From NCBI GenBank assembly GCA_020747065.1, contig JAGMVK010000022.1, positions 806,001 to 870,000 on the forward strand: DNA of 64,000 nt, written 5' to 3'. Below are positions 11,685 through 24,600 of this stretch, piece by piece; within the stretch, counting starts at the first letter, position 1, and every line of letters begins with the position of its first letter. A program made the position numbers and the translations under genes. Source of the stretch: Cadophora sp. MPI-SDFR-AT-0126 (taxonomy: Eukaryota > Ascomycota > Leotiomycetes > Helotiales > Ploettnerulaceae). Under the pieces are notes generated by a model. It had not been told where the DNA came from. It saw only the letters and a program-made list of their open reading frames with translations, and ran no database searches.

Positions 11685-12516
11685 ACTCGACCCCAAATTG
11701 AGAGATTCATGACGTGGCTGGACGTTCCTACAGATTCACGATCTCAAGATCAACATATTAGACTTCACTTCTTCTACCCTCCTTTTTGAACATATTAGCA
11801 TTTGGGTTCGGGGTTCTGGATACGAGGCGTTGACTCAGAACAAGAGAATGTTTTGAAAGTTCTGAGTTTGGGCTGCGATATTGCGCTTGCGATGCGGCAT
11901 TGGGATTTACGAATATGTGACACATGCATACCTACCTTAGTCAATGATAATCTAATCACAATTGAAGTTTTCCAAATTGCTTTTTCAATCCTCTGTTTCT
12001 TTTATGGCACTGCATAACCATGTGATGTTCACTTGCTTTAATGTTCCAATTTTCATGTGCCCGGATCTCGTTTGATATATGCGGAGCATCCACACTACTT
12101 GAAAAGTGACAATGCTTGTATTGTACTGTTGTCGATGATGTTCAGCATGATGGAATTAAGTGAATTTTCATACATTCACTAAGGCTTTCTTGCGACACTT
12201 GGTTCCACAGCAGACATTCCTGCAGCGACAACGTCTATCTTGCTTAACTTCAATTGACAATACCAACCTCGAGAGAGAAAGGAACCACGCACAGGCACAT
12301 CTCTCGAGCCGAGTTTTCCCCAGTCCTTGTAGACCTTGTATCCAAACAAATACAACTGAAGTCACAAAATCGTCTTGTCACGTTTACGAAAGTCAAATCA
12401 CCTGTAGTAAGAAAGCGCCTATTCACATCCTCCTTCAAGTACTAACTAAATTTTTTCACAGCCAAAACACCACCGCAAAAGTCTACAGATCGGCCCATCA
12501 GTTCACGCGCCCCATC
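11685..12516. other. Intergenic and 5' leader
   Basis: Holds the 3' flank of the PIR-like gene and a probable leader of the 105-aa gene. No second gene recognised. A continuous frame runs into the next gene from 12160, but no family match or Kozak ATG upstream of 12517 favours a longer product. Confidence 0.4.
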
Positions 12517-13007
<491 letters not shown>

Positions 13008-13270
13008 GGAATGAATGCGATTAGTGCCCTAACACTTTTGGGGTTGGTAATAAAGCTTGGTGATAGATTCAAAGATGCATTTGCAGGAAGTGAACTAAGT
13101 GATACAAGAAGTCGCAACGTAAGTGAAATAAATCCTCCCCTAGGCCTAGTCTTACTACTCGAATGGCAGTAGACGCCGGCATTCTGTTGATCTGCTGAGT
13201 CTTGAAACGAGGAGGTATGTTGAAACGGGCTCCTCGGAGAACTGTCCAGTCCTGGCAGTCTCAACTCCTT

Positions 13271-14784
13271 CTACTTCATTGGACTCATACCAGGAAGTTC
13301 CTTGAACCCTACACTCACGTCAGACAAATCACATACCAAGGAACAGGTTCACTTACATCCATCAACATCCTCGAGAACAGTCTTCGGAATCACACACTTC
13401 TTAGCAACAGAGATATCCTGGGACTTTTGTTTACCACAGGTAGCACTAAAGCATCCATTATCATCCATGGCTCTTTGAAGAGCGTCGCCCTTCCAACCGA
13501 AGACATAGTCTCCATGTTGGCCGTAGCCGGTGGTGTCGCCGGTGCTGAGAACGAAAGGCTGGGAGCCATCTGTGGGCCATTCGGCTTTGTTATTGAAGCC
13601 TGTGGTGTCCCATACGATCTGATACACTCATCAATAACGGAAAAAACATGATAAGTGTGAAACTGGCGATTTACCTCGAGCATGAGCTGCGGTATCTTGA
13701 CCGGATGAGTTGCAGGACAATCGCCTGTAGACAAGAAGTTCGATGGCCCGGACTTCGGATAGGCGACATGATCCATATGGTTTGGTGTGTCAAGCGTTTT
13801 GCCATCCCAGCAGCTGCATCAAACTCAGCATCTTTCTAGCGAAGATCAGAGCATTCACAGATACTCACGTTGGGTATAGGACATTGGAGCGTATACCACC
13901 AAGACAGGGGCCGGTCGGAAAACCTTCAGTGTCGAGCTTTGCATCACTACAAGGAGCAGCATTATCGCCAGCAAAGTCTGGCCCAGAAAAGCAGCGGAAG
14001 CAGCTCTGGGACTTGTATTTCTTTTCTCGCCTCAGTGGATCGCCAACGAACATTCTGAAGCCCTGATTATGGCGGTTAATAAGTATTGCAAATTTGGTTG
14101 GGAGGGGTGGAAACTTGCTGGCTTGAAGGCTGTCACTTTACCCTTGCTGGGAGAGATGTAATAGACTGTAACTCCACCCGATGTCTGGGTGGTGAACTTG
14201 TCATTGAAAAGAAATCTACATCACGATGGCGTCAGCTTTTGCCAATTCACTAATGTCTTGCATGGAACTTCGGCGCCGCTGCGGCAGTAACAAGGGCACA
14301 CAGAGATGCATATACAGACCTGTTTGGCATCTGAGGAACACGTTTATATGAACCATTACGAGCCTTGAAGTAGAGATTGGCAGTCCAGTAATTAGAAAAG
14401 TCGTCCGCCGGGCCACACGTAGTGCATGATGCGAGGGCAGAAATATCAGCACTGGGCATGGAAGCGTTGAAGGCATTTCCTCCGATGATCTGGTGCACTA
14501 TTCAAGAGGTTGTCAGTAGTTGCTCTTCACATGATGCATTGTGATGAGAAGAGCTTGATGCTTGATGGAGAGCCGAGGATGAATCTACCTCATGTGCCCA
14601 AAGCTAGACTCGATGGTGGAGAAGCTGGGCACTACTTACTGTGAGGGCTTGGATACAAGCCAGGCGTAACCAAAGGATCAAGACGCTCAATAGTGAGTTG
14701 AGAGCAGCCGAATCGCAGGTGATTCAAGCCAGCCGAGAACTGGGCATCGGCTGCCGCAGCCAAGAGAAGTGTTTGCCAAAGCAT
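13271..14784 (-). CDS. Secreted DUF1996-domain protein (350 aa)
   Basis: Fungal extracellular protein of the DUF1996 family, of unknown biochemical function and often found in secretomes. Residues 1-15 ([15 protein letters not shown]) are a signal peptide. Family landmarks follow in order: [132 protein letters not shown] and [11 protein letters not shown]. Proposed exons (minus) are 14784-14640, 14497-14320, 14215-14119, 14062-13869, 13813-13675, 13618-13357 and 13308-13271 (1053 nt). The third intron is GC-AG, which restores AFKP|GFRM exactly. It ends LPGMSPMK, a usual type of terminus without an added WSC or chitin-binding module. Confidence 0.92.
14063..14118 (-). other. GC-AG intron (56 bp) in the DUF1996 gene
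   Basis: Donor GCAAGT, acceptor ATCAG on the minus strand. Removal joins FKP to GFRMFVGDP, an invariant stretch of the family. The GT two bases inside would leave a phase that breaks it. Confidence 0.8.
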
Positions 14785-16032
14785 GGTGAGGAGGACCTGT
14801 GGGCCGTCGCAGAAGACTCAGAAGTCAATTTCGGATGCTCAATGCGAAAACTTCAAGAAGCAGAAGAAACGCAGTCGATTCACATTCTCAGTTGGTTATC
14901 TTGAATCTTGGGGGAATCCCGAGATTATGAAGGTGCTCAAATTCCATTGCCATGGTCGCTGACAATTTTCTTTCAAGTGCCGCGCCAAGCTTGATCAGGA
15001 ATATCGAAGCAATTTGGATATATCAATGTCGAGATGCGGGGTATTTCCGGCTCAAAGTTCGGTCGCCAATAGAAAGCGAGACTATGAGATATGTTGGTCA
15101 AATACGAACGAGAAGATGTCGTTTCAAGCCAGTCATGATTTCTCTGTTTACTTTTGGTCATTGTGCTAGCATGCACTCACGAAAGGGTGCCAAGATCCCG
15201 ATATTTGGCAAAATTGAAGCTCAAAATTTTGGTACAACTGTGACCATGGTCATCATCGGCAATTATAACTCAGTATAAAAAATACTGCCGTAGAATATTA
15301 CTAGTCAAAGAAGTTTGGCTGAGAGTCAAGTACTGTGACTATGTCGCTTCGGCAATCATTGTGTAAACAAGCCCTGCTATGTGAGCATCAACAGTTTTCA
15401 ACAGCTGCAGGGGCTCCTTGGAACGCTTGAAGCCAGATGATATGATTAAGCATACTAATATCTATGAAGGTGTTCATGTTCTACTATCGGATTTGTTCCC
15501 TGCATGCTTTTCCAAAGAATGGGATGTTGTCAGCACCTGTCCGCTGTGTGACTTGCCAGCAGCACTTGTCTCTCTACAGAAGTCAGTGGGTGCATCCCAA
15601 ATGTTTAGCTTGCGACAAAGACTCTAAGCTATATGAAGTTTGAGTTTTTTCGTGCGAATCATGCTATCTCTGTGTCCTATTTCTTTCCAATAATCCTAAA
15701 GGTGGTCATCGGGATAGTTGTCCGAAAGGTGACCGCCTTGGCAAGCCCCCTCCCATCCCCCATTTATGTTATCGCCGCAAATTGACAAAGCTTGATTCTG
15801 AACTCCCTGTACCGCTGGCTGTACCTCCCAAAAGAAGACATCCCCGATGCTCGCGAATCCCGAAAGATAAGCCTAGGCATATCTTCGTGGCAAAGCTTAA
15901 TATGAATCTTGTCTGCCGATTGATCATCATGGGAAGAGAATTCTCTACATATAAGCATACATACCTTCACGGTTTTTAAAAGCTGAAAACTTCATCCCAC
16001 TCTGCCCAGTTGTAATTCTCAGTCCAGCAGTC
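14785..16032. other. Intergenic between divergent secreted-protein and permease genes
   Basis: About 1.25 kb. Short frames only. A 69-aa frame at 15418-15627 has a CPLC pair but no context that makes it a gene. Probably the two promoters. Confidence 0.4.
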
Positions 16033-17777
16033 ATGGAAGAATCCAAAGCCATTGATGTCTCAAACGACCCCGTAGACACAGCCAATGGTGATATTCATCC
16101 TATAGATGGCACCGCAATCGACGATGGAGTCCGCCGCGCCCTCAAATCCAGACATCTGCAAATGATCGCACTCGGAGGTGTCATTGGACCTGGTACTTTT
16201 TACGCAACAGGATTCGCTCTTCGGTATTCTGGCCCAGTGGGTGCTCTTCTTGGATATCTCATCATCGGCATCGACGTCTTCTTCGTGACCCAGTCACTTG
16301 GAGAAATGACGACTTTGTTTCCTTCCACTGGGGCGTTCAATGAGTTTGCTGGACGCTTTGTGGACCCTGCTTTGAGTTTTGCGTTGGGATGGAATTATTG
16401 GTATATGTGGGTGAGCTTGTTCGGATTGCTGACCATATGTCCATGATGATGCTGACGAGGTTGAAGGTTACGATTCTGGCGAATGAGTACAACGGAGCTG
16501 CACTCATTCTGAATTTCTGGGACACCCCGATCCCGAATTATGGCTGGATTCTCATATGCTGGGTCTTCTTCACTTGCACTTCCTTACTAGGTGTTTTGGT
16601 ATATGGAGAGATGGAATTCTGGCTGGCAACTTTCAAGTTCGTTGCCACTATTGCGCTGTATCTGGTTGCCATGTTAGTTACCACTCAATTCACGCTGACC
16701 ATGACTGACTCCCATCAGCTTGATCGACACTGGTGCCATTGGAGGGAAATATATCGGCTTCTCTTACTGGAAAGATCCAGGTCCTTTCGCGAATGGCATC
16801 AACGGCTTTGGGAAGGTCCTCGTCCTCGCAGCCGTCATGTATTCTGGTACTGAAGCAGTTGCCATCACTGCAGGCGAGTCCCGGAATCCCAAGAAGGATC
16901 TCCCAAAAGCCCTCAAACAAACTTTCTGGCGAATCCTCATAGTCTACATTGGTATGGTATTCTTTACCGGTCTCATTGTCCCCTCCAATTCCGCCGATCT
17001 CCTCAGTGCAGCATCCAAATCAGCTTCTTCTCCATTCACCATCGCTTTGTACAAAGCTGGCTGGGCCGGAGCAGGAAACCTGATTAATAGTATTATCGTC
17101 ATCACCCTCCTATCATCGATCAATTCAGCAATATATATTGCGAGTCGGTGTATTTGCGCTCAAGCCAAGGCAAATAGAGCGCCTGCTTTCCTGGCCAGAA
17201 CGACAACGGGCGGTGTTCCTGTCAATGCAATCTTGTTTACCAACCTCTTCGGCTTGATATCATTGCTCAATATCTCAACGGATGCGGGTGAAGTATTCAA
17301 TTACCTCCTCGATATTTCTGGTGCTGCAGCATTCATTGCATGGGCGTTCATCGGATTAACACACGTGCGAATGCGAAAGGCGATGCAAGCTCAAGGCATG
17401 GCTCTATCATCGCTACCATTTCGAGCACTTGGTTATCCTTACGTTCCATGGATCATCTTCTTCTTGAATATCTTCCTCGTGCTGATATCGGGGTACACTA
17501 CTTTGGTCAATCCATTTGCATTGAAGGACTTTATTTTCTCATATTTGGTCATTCCCGTGTTCATAATTTTGTATGTTTGGTGGAAAATCTGGCATAGTAA
17601 GTTTTTGCGTAGCTCCAGAATTGGAAATCCGAGCTTACTGACTGGTACGTAGAAACAAAATGGATTATTCCGGCAGATGCAGATCTCGTCACCGGAAGGA
17701 GAGACTGGTTTTCTGCCGAGGGTGAGAAGATGGAGAAGACCTGGTTTGGCAGAGCAAGAAATGCGCTTGTTGGATAA
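16033..17777 (+). CDS. Amino-acid permease, YAT/AAP family (528 aa)
   Basis: Plasma-membrane amino-acid:proton symporter of the APC superfamily, expected to have 12 helices. Exons are 16033-16410, 16467-16672, 16719-17596 and 17653-17777, with introns of 56, 46 and 56 bp. The hydrophilic N-terminus (about 35 aa) leads to LKSRHLQMIALGGVIGPGTF, the substrate-binding first unwound helix, here with GVIGPGTF in place of the usual GxIGTGLF. Later landmarks are GEMTTLFPSTGAF, GWNYWY, SGTEAVAITAGESRNPKKDLPKA (before helix 7), NRAPAFLARTTTGGVP and the tail KWIIPADADLVTGRRDW. Specificity cannot be read from sequence. The ATG context and full-length N-terminus support the start. Confidence 0.93.
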
Positions 17778-18082
17778 ATGAGAACTTCAGAAAGCGGTGC
17801 GATAGAGAAGGATAGCTGGTCAATGTGATTCGGGTTGTCCTTCGTTGCGCAGCTGAATCATGAAATGTCGAGCCCCCTTTTCACACCAGAAGCGAATGCT
17901 TAAAATTCCTAGACCTTCCGCCGTTCGATTAAGGACAACCACTATCGCAGTAGTGGCTCTCTTATAATTTGGAAATCAAAACCATTACAAATCGACGGGG
18001 CTTCACTGGGGCGCTCATAAGAAGTGAAGTTGGATATTCTCTTACTACTAGCACAATAGACTTACAAATGACGAAGCGTACT
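17778..18082. other. Convergent 3' flanks
   Basis: About 305 bp between the permease stop and the NADH-dehydrogenase stop. AT-rich, with no coding signal; probably both 3' UTRs. Confidence 0.4.
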
Positions 18083-20121
18083 TCAAAATCGTGAGATGTC
18101 TCGCCCAAAAATCCAATTGATGGACCTGTAGCAATGTCAGCAGCAGAGCATTAGATGAAGGAAAAGAATACGCACCAATAGATTGGGATCAGCAATTTAT
18201 TCCTCCAACTCACTGTTTGAGTCAGGTATGCACCCCTCCAGATCAACCACGCCATTCGTCTGATCCACGGTTAGACCTGACCAACTCAACACGGGGGAAA
18301 GCACTTACCCCTTAACCTCTGTTCCCCCTTCCGCTTGCATGATCGCCTTCATATTCCCCAGATACGTCATGATGCCCAAATTCTTAAAGTTAAACCCCTC
18401 TTTCTCACTCAAGTTTCCCTCATTCAACGTCTTTCCCAACCACTTTGCTTCCTGGTTCGCAACCTGCGCCGTAGCAGGCAACTGCGATTTCTCCATGACC
18501 GAGACATCACCAATGGCAAAAACATCCTGCATAGTCGCTTCCGGGACTGTTTCCCCCTCCGGTACAGACCCAGTGCGCGGAATCAGCTTGACGCGGAAGT
18601 GATCGTCGACGAGGAGGCCTCCTGATCGGGGATGGCGTTTGAGTGACCATTTCTTGGAAGATGGGGAGGATACTTCTGAAGACAGAGTTGCGGATTTGGT
18701 GGGGTAAGTGTGTACGTCGTCAAGGGCTGCTTGGACGAAGGGGTTCATCATGAGGCCAGTAGACCAGACGCACAATCCTACGCCAACTTCCCCGTCTTCT
18801 TTCGTTCTGAGGGTGAAGCATCCGCCATCGTCGTCGGGGTCGATTGAGCCTGGGAGACCTGGCTGGAGGGATTGGATGTGGTGTTCCGTTTTGATTTGGA
18901 TCCCGTCGCGCTTGAATAGGTTGATTGCACTGGAAGGATTTAGGAGTTAGCATTTATATTCCGGCGAAGACGTATCGCATCGAACTTGGTTGGAGTGGGA
19001 TATCCGAGCAAGTCCGCTTGTAGGATCGCAACAGGTCACACTAAGAAGAAGATCAAGGGGGCGGGAGCACACATACTAGTTGGCGAGAGAGGCATCGAAC
19101 ATGGGCAGGATCTTGGGTGCAACATCGTAAATAGAGATTCTGATGTGAGGGATCAGGTTTGGATAAAGTTTCTTGAGATCCTCATGGCAGAGATCGAAAA
19201 GCTCGGCCGCGAATTCCACACCAGTGGCTGCGACTATCAGCAATGAAGGTCAGAAGGGGGATAGAAGATAACTTACGACCACCACCAACGACTGCAAAAT
19301 TCAAGAGCTGATCGCGGAGCTCCTCTGAAGTTGTAGGGCATGAAGCTGTCTCGAAGCCTTTGCCAAGTCAGTTGTATCCCAAAGGGAAAGAGAGGCGACG
19401 TACATTCGAGGATTCGCTTTCTGATCTTCCTGGCATCGCCAACATCTTTCAGGAAGAAAGCATTCTCTCTGACACCTGGAGTCTTAAATGTCTGACTGTA
19501 ACAACCGACAGCAATGACGAGTTTGTCATAGTTCAGCTCAAAAACTTTTCCCTTCTTCTTGACTCGGAAAGACTGATCGGCTTCAGTAATGCTTGAGGCT
19601 TCATAAGCCTTACCAGAGGCATGCAGTGGGCGCCTGGCAGTTATTTCCTCAACATGAATCTTCTTCTGACTAAAATTGACATCATCCGCCCAGCCTTGGA
19701 AGAACTCAACACCCTTCCCACGAGCTCTGACAGACTCGAGAGTAGTGCGGAACTCGAGTGTGCCGACAGCTGTAGAAGCAAGAAGAGGAGTGAAGACGAA
19801 GTAAGATCTTGGCGATACGACGACAGTTTGGAATTTCTTCTTGTCAAGTTCCCGTGATAGGACGAATCCGGACCAGCTGAGACATATGAGAAAGCGATCT
19901 GATAATATGAGGAAGAAGCTGACCCCGAGCCTAGAATGACTACACGTTCGCGATCTATGAGGTGTCAGAGTACTGATCAGGAATACTTTGTGGGCAAACT
20001 TGCCTCCTTTCGAAGCATCAAGTTCTTGGGTAGAAACACCCCTTCTCAACAGCGCCTTCGAGACCGGACTCGCTCGGAAAGCTCTTGTATGTCTTGCAGA
20101 GGTACTCAGGATTGAATTCAT
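18083..20121 (-). CDS. Alternative (type II) NADH:ubiquinone oxidoreductase, mitochondrial (533 aa)
   Basis: Single-subunit, rotenone-insensitive NADH dehydrogenase of the inner mitochondrial membrane (NDE/NDI family), passing electrons from NADH through FAD to ubiquinone without proton pumping. The N-terminus is Ser/Arg-rich like a targeting peptide. First Rossmann motif VVILGSGWSG (residues 44-53, FAD), second AVVGGGPTGVEFAAEL near 230-244 (NADH), then VFAIGDVS, and the family's C-terminal membrane anchor ending IYWSINWIFGRDISRF. Exons (minus) are 20121-20004, 19954-19924, 19876-19404, 19357-19277, 19227-19077, 18929-18309, 18259-18176 and 18125-18083. The second exon is only 31 nt and the first intron is GC-AG. 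No EF-hand insertion, so it is not the calcium-binding long form. Internal versus external orientation cannot be told. Confidence 0.94.
19955..20003 (-). other. GC-AG intron (49 bp) in the NADH-dehydrogenase gene
   Basis: Donor GCAAGT, acceptor CATAG on the minus strand. Splicing gives G|AT Asp and the frame DASKGDRERVVILGSG. The nearby GT donor gives the wrong phase for the FAD motif. Confidence 0.78.
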
Positions 20122-20792
20122 ATCTGAATGACAAAGAAAGGAGGTAATGTCTGATGACTAGATTTACAAAAAAGAGTCTCTTAAATGTAAATGGAGGTGG
20201 AAATCCGCTGGTATCCTACTTTTGAGATCTGACTCCGATATCATCCGGGTTCAGTGGAACATCGCTTCCGGAATTTGCACTATGACTCTGGCGGAGTAAT
20301 CAGCAACTGTGCAGATACTTGAATGGCCTTCCGATAATCTGATCAAATTTGAGGAACATTCAGAAGCATGTGAAGGTATCCCGGTATCTTTTGGTACTTC
20401 TTAAGCATGTGTTGGGACAAGTGTGAGAACTTGTTGATGCCGAGGCGATACTTATGACGATGGTGCATGCCAAGACGGAACGGGAGAAGGAAGATCCAGA
20501 AGCTGCAGATGAACCTCAAGTTAAAATTCCCCAAAATATTGGTCTTGTTGTTGTGGAAAAGAATAAAAATAAGCCATGTGAAGGAACAAATTGTTCGGAA
20601 TCAGATATGTTAGAGTTGGAAATTGGTCACAAAAGAAATGCGAGAGTTCTTGGAATCCAAAATATCCTTGTCTTCTAGCCAATTAGGTGGGGGCAAATGT
20701 TCCGAGGCTACTGGCAAGGCTGAACTGTGATAAGCCCGCCTCAATGCCTCAATGCTTTGTCTCCACGGCATCGCGACGATAGCTTCACAACC
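20122..20792. promoter_or_regulatory. Divergent promoter region
   Basis: 671 bp between the start codons of the NADH dehydrogenase (minus) and the hypothetical protein (plus). No credible ORF. It must carry both promoters; I identify no specific sites. Confidence 0.45.
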
Positions 20793-21622
20793 ATGGCGCC
20801 CATCCGCAGATATCTACGAATTACCAAGTTCTCGGTTCTCGAGTGTCGTATCTATGTCGACAACCCCTCTCTAGCAGAGAGCTGGCTTCTAAATCCTCGA
20901 GATCCAATTCTACCTCGCGTCATCGAAAGCGTCCGACCTCTCGTCCTGCCAAAGCTCCGCGAGGAGAACGAGCGCAGCAAGGGCAAAGGCAGTAAGAAGA
21001 AAGGAGTGAAAGACGTAGTAGTAGAAGGTCTGCCAGCTCCCGAAGTCTGCGAATTATACTAATGTCAACAGACGACTTCGAGGTCTCGATTTTCTTGACT
21101 GAGACTAGCACACGCCACTCTCTCCTTACGAAGCAGAAAACATTTCGAGAACCGAACAAGAAACCCATACAATCGAACTCTGCGAAGCTCACAGGCGATA
21201 CAGGCGATGCACCGATTGAAGTCGAGGATGGGCCGGTCATCGCAAGGGAAGAGAGCGACGAAGAGCTGAATCTACAGGACCTCCCGGATGCAGACGATGT
21301 TCAGTCCGAAGATGGCCTCTTTGTGTCTGAGGGTAGAACAAAGAGACCAAGGACTACGACAGCTACATCTCAATCATCCAGTCCAGGGTTCGAGCCTGTG
21401 CCAAAACGCAGGAGAGATGACCTTCCCGGGGAGGCAAGCGACGACAAGAAGAAAATGGCTATGGAAACGACCTACGATGGGTTTGCGATCTACGGCCGCG
21501 TACTCTGCCTGGTAGTCAAACGAAGGGATAAGAAAGGCAAAGCACCGGCGAGCTTGGCAGGAGGACAGGCAACGATGGAAAATTGGATAACATCTACACA
21601 GATGCCGCCAGATGACGACTGA
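20793..21622 (+). CDS. Hypothetical protein with acidic, Lys/Arg-rich tail (261 aa)
   Basis: Exons 20793-21027 and 21072-21622 (786 nt). The intron is 44 bp with a consensus-like tactaat branch and CAACAG acceptor, joining G|AC Asp. The N-terminal 100 residues look folded (RYLRITKFSVLECRIYVDNP, then IESVRPLVLPKLREE, then VSIFLTETSTRHSLLTKQK). The rest is low-complexity and acidic, with a basic KRRR stretch that could be a nuclear signal. It ends METTYDGFAIYGRVLCLVVK plus a short tail. I do not recognise the family. The composition suggests a nuclear protein, which is inference only. Confidence 0.75.
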
Positions 21623-24600
21623 TGCGAATAAAGATCTTGGCGTGTAGTCTGTTCTGATACAAGCCATGGCATCAAAGGCGGGGTACACGCGTGGACCTTC
21701 TTGAGATCCCCTGATTTTGACACCTGCAGCTTGCCACCATGCGAGATGGTCCGGATGTTTTGACAGGTCGATCAAGCCGCCTGTTGTTGCCTGTAAATGA
21801 AGTGAACAAAGGCTTCTCATGTTCAGAAACCGTATCTCCCGTCAGCGTGTTTTGGATGGAAGATCACCACGCGTATTTTTGCCGCATACAAATGATCTCA
21901 TGTCCAAAGCTCGCTTTAATCATGTTGATCGGTGTTTCGTGTGGCTGCTCAAACGATTAGCTCGGCCGTCGTGCCCGCAAACCGATTTATTTCCAGCAGG
22001 ACAAAGGCGACACAACCCTCTAACCCTATTGCCGAGACCGAGAAATCCGACACTCGAGCTCACTTCCTTGAGGTGTTTTGCAAAAGGGCATCCTTTCTAC
22101 CAGCATGTCAGGACTTCAAGGAAGCGAATGTTTACAGAATGGACGAGTCGGAGGTCGAGAATGTTTGGTGAGACGCTGAGGCGGCTCGGCGGTTGGAAAA
22201 ACTCCCAACTGACGTCTGAGCGGGGCGCTTGTATGCTGAACTCTCTCGGAGATAACTTCAATTGAGAATCCGAGCTGCTTTCAATTGGTCGCCTACCTGC
22301 CGGTCTTCGGCCATGGCGTGTTGGGAAGGACAAAATGTCAATAGCCATGCTTGTCGGAAGAGAAGCTAGCTTTGTTGATACGAAGAAAATGAGTATTTCG
22401 AGATATCACGGAAAGTTACCCCACGCCCGTTGTGTAAACGCCATATAGGTTATCTAAACGCCAGGATACCATACCTTACGCGCATCACACCACAGCCCGC
22501 GATACCAGCATCAGTATCAGTCTGCTCCCGGACCTCTTCAAGACTCTGAATAGCCTCTTTTCGTTGCTACTTTTATCTCTCTCCCAACAACAGCACAACA
22601 CATCCATGTATCCTTTCGCATTCGCAGCGCGTAGCCAAACCCCCAAATCCAAAAATACAAATAGCCTAATTCCTTCACATCTCAGCCTCAATCCCACCAA
22701 ACAAAGCGCCCTGCACAACATCGAAACGACATGCACAAGCCAGCAGGTAAGCGCATTCTGAATAATCACAGCCTCACGTCAGGCTCACTCACTTCAGAAT
22801 GAAGTGGAGCTGGCTTCCCGTCCCCAGACCTGACTGACGAGGATGCACGATTGACTCACCTTCTCGTCCCTTGTCACCGCCTTCACGTCTCTGTCAGAAG
22901 CTTACCCTGCTACTGGGGTGGGGGGAAGGGCATTAAAGATTTCGTGAAGCCGGACAACCAAATTCCATTTCCAAGACTTTGAATGGAAATGATTCCAAGG
23001 TACAGCTTTGGGAATACCGTGAGAATCTTCGAAATTTGATTTGGAGATCCAGATATCGGTGATTTTTCAGCTGTAACAGCACAGGACAAATTCTCCGATA
23101 TGAATGCAATCAAATCAAATCAACTCAGATGAGATGAGACATACCATCGCACTGCACCAGGAAGGGGATGAGTGTCGAAAGCGGCGAAGATGCCGAGGTC
23201 GGCATTCTTCCTTTCTGAAGTACTTTCGTACATGGCTTTCTGTTTAGGGATCCTCAAATCCTCAAGGGGGTACCAGCGGTGAGGTACCAAAAAAGGAGAC
23301 ATCATCGTCACATCAGCCTTCTCTTGAATTTCAGGCGGTGAGGCCTGAAAGTCTCTTCGTGCATCATCTCCTTTTCCATGCCCATCAAAAAGAAATCCAC
23401 CTGACCCACAATGTACCCATCATTTCCTTCTTCGTTCCTTCTTTCCCTTCTTCCATCCAATTTTCCAGAAACACCGTGATCATTGCGCAGACTTCACCAC
23501 CCCTTGTTTGTGGGTGGAGGGAGAAGCACGGTGGGTTTTCTGTTTGGGGTATATCAACCCTGATAAGCACGACATCCAAGATTATTTTTCCATTTTTCTC
23601 CTCCTTTACCATGAAGCAGGTATCCATAGAGCAAGCACGCGACCCCAAATCCTCAACGGACAAAAAAAATCTTGAAATGAGATTGGAAGAGGTTCACGAT
23701 GTGACCTGTGCCCCCTTAGATTGATTACATCACGATCCTCGGCCCCCTGAAGGAATCTCGGTAGAAGAAGAAGAAGAACTGAAGAAAGAAGTTGTCCTCA
23801 CCGCCTGGCCCACTCCTAACCCTTGGTGTCTTCATTGCCCTGCTCTCCTTTTGTTGTCTTTTCTGCTGTCTTGAGAGTTGCCAGGGTAGGGTTGAAGGGC
23901 AAGGGTAAGAGACGACAGGGGAGACCACGTGGGAGTTCCTCAAACACCACAGTGGAAATTTCACATAATTTTGAGATCGAAAATAAGAATTGGGACTCGT
24001 GGACGACGGCTCCACCGCCTCGTGAGAGTGGGTGATAGAGTACGGAGGTTTGAGGTAGCGTGCGTGGGGAGATGATGGCATGGTGGTGGACGCGTGAGAT
24101 CGGACCTGGAAGAAAGAGTGGCTCCGGTAATTGTCAGACGACAGCACTACATCACACTTCCTCCGGCTTGGAAGGAGATGGGTAAGACCATCGTCTCCGG
24201 TACTTCGACATTTCAACTCCCATACGACGGATCTCGCGGCAGTTGTTGCGCGAAGAAACTCAAATGGACAGGACTACTGCAAAAATGCCGGTCTTGATCA
24301 GCCATCTTCGATTATCTCCGCAAAGCTTCCGACTCTCCGTGTGTTGTCCCGCGATCCGAACAGGTCTCGCATTCCATTCGTCTATTTACGCTTTCTATTG
24401 ACTTTCGATGGCTGTCATTGTTTCGTCTTTCGTGCTTGCCTTCATCATCCCCGCCAACCCACGTCTTTGTTTTGATTTCCGAATGCTGTTCCGAACGGAA
24501 TCGGACTTTGAATTATCCTTTCGCGATGAGTTTCTCGGTTATGTTTTAACTTATCCTTTTTTCCCTTTTTGACATTTTCTGTGAGCTTGTTTGAGCATTG

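Noticed and set aside
11262..11696. 144-aa minus ORF opposite the wall-protein repeats
   Set aside because: Trp/Gly/Arg-rich antisense shadow of the Ser/Thr repeat array; the + strand frame has signal peptide and consistent introns.
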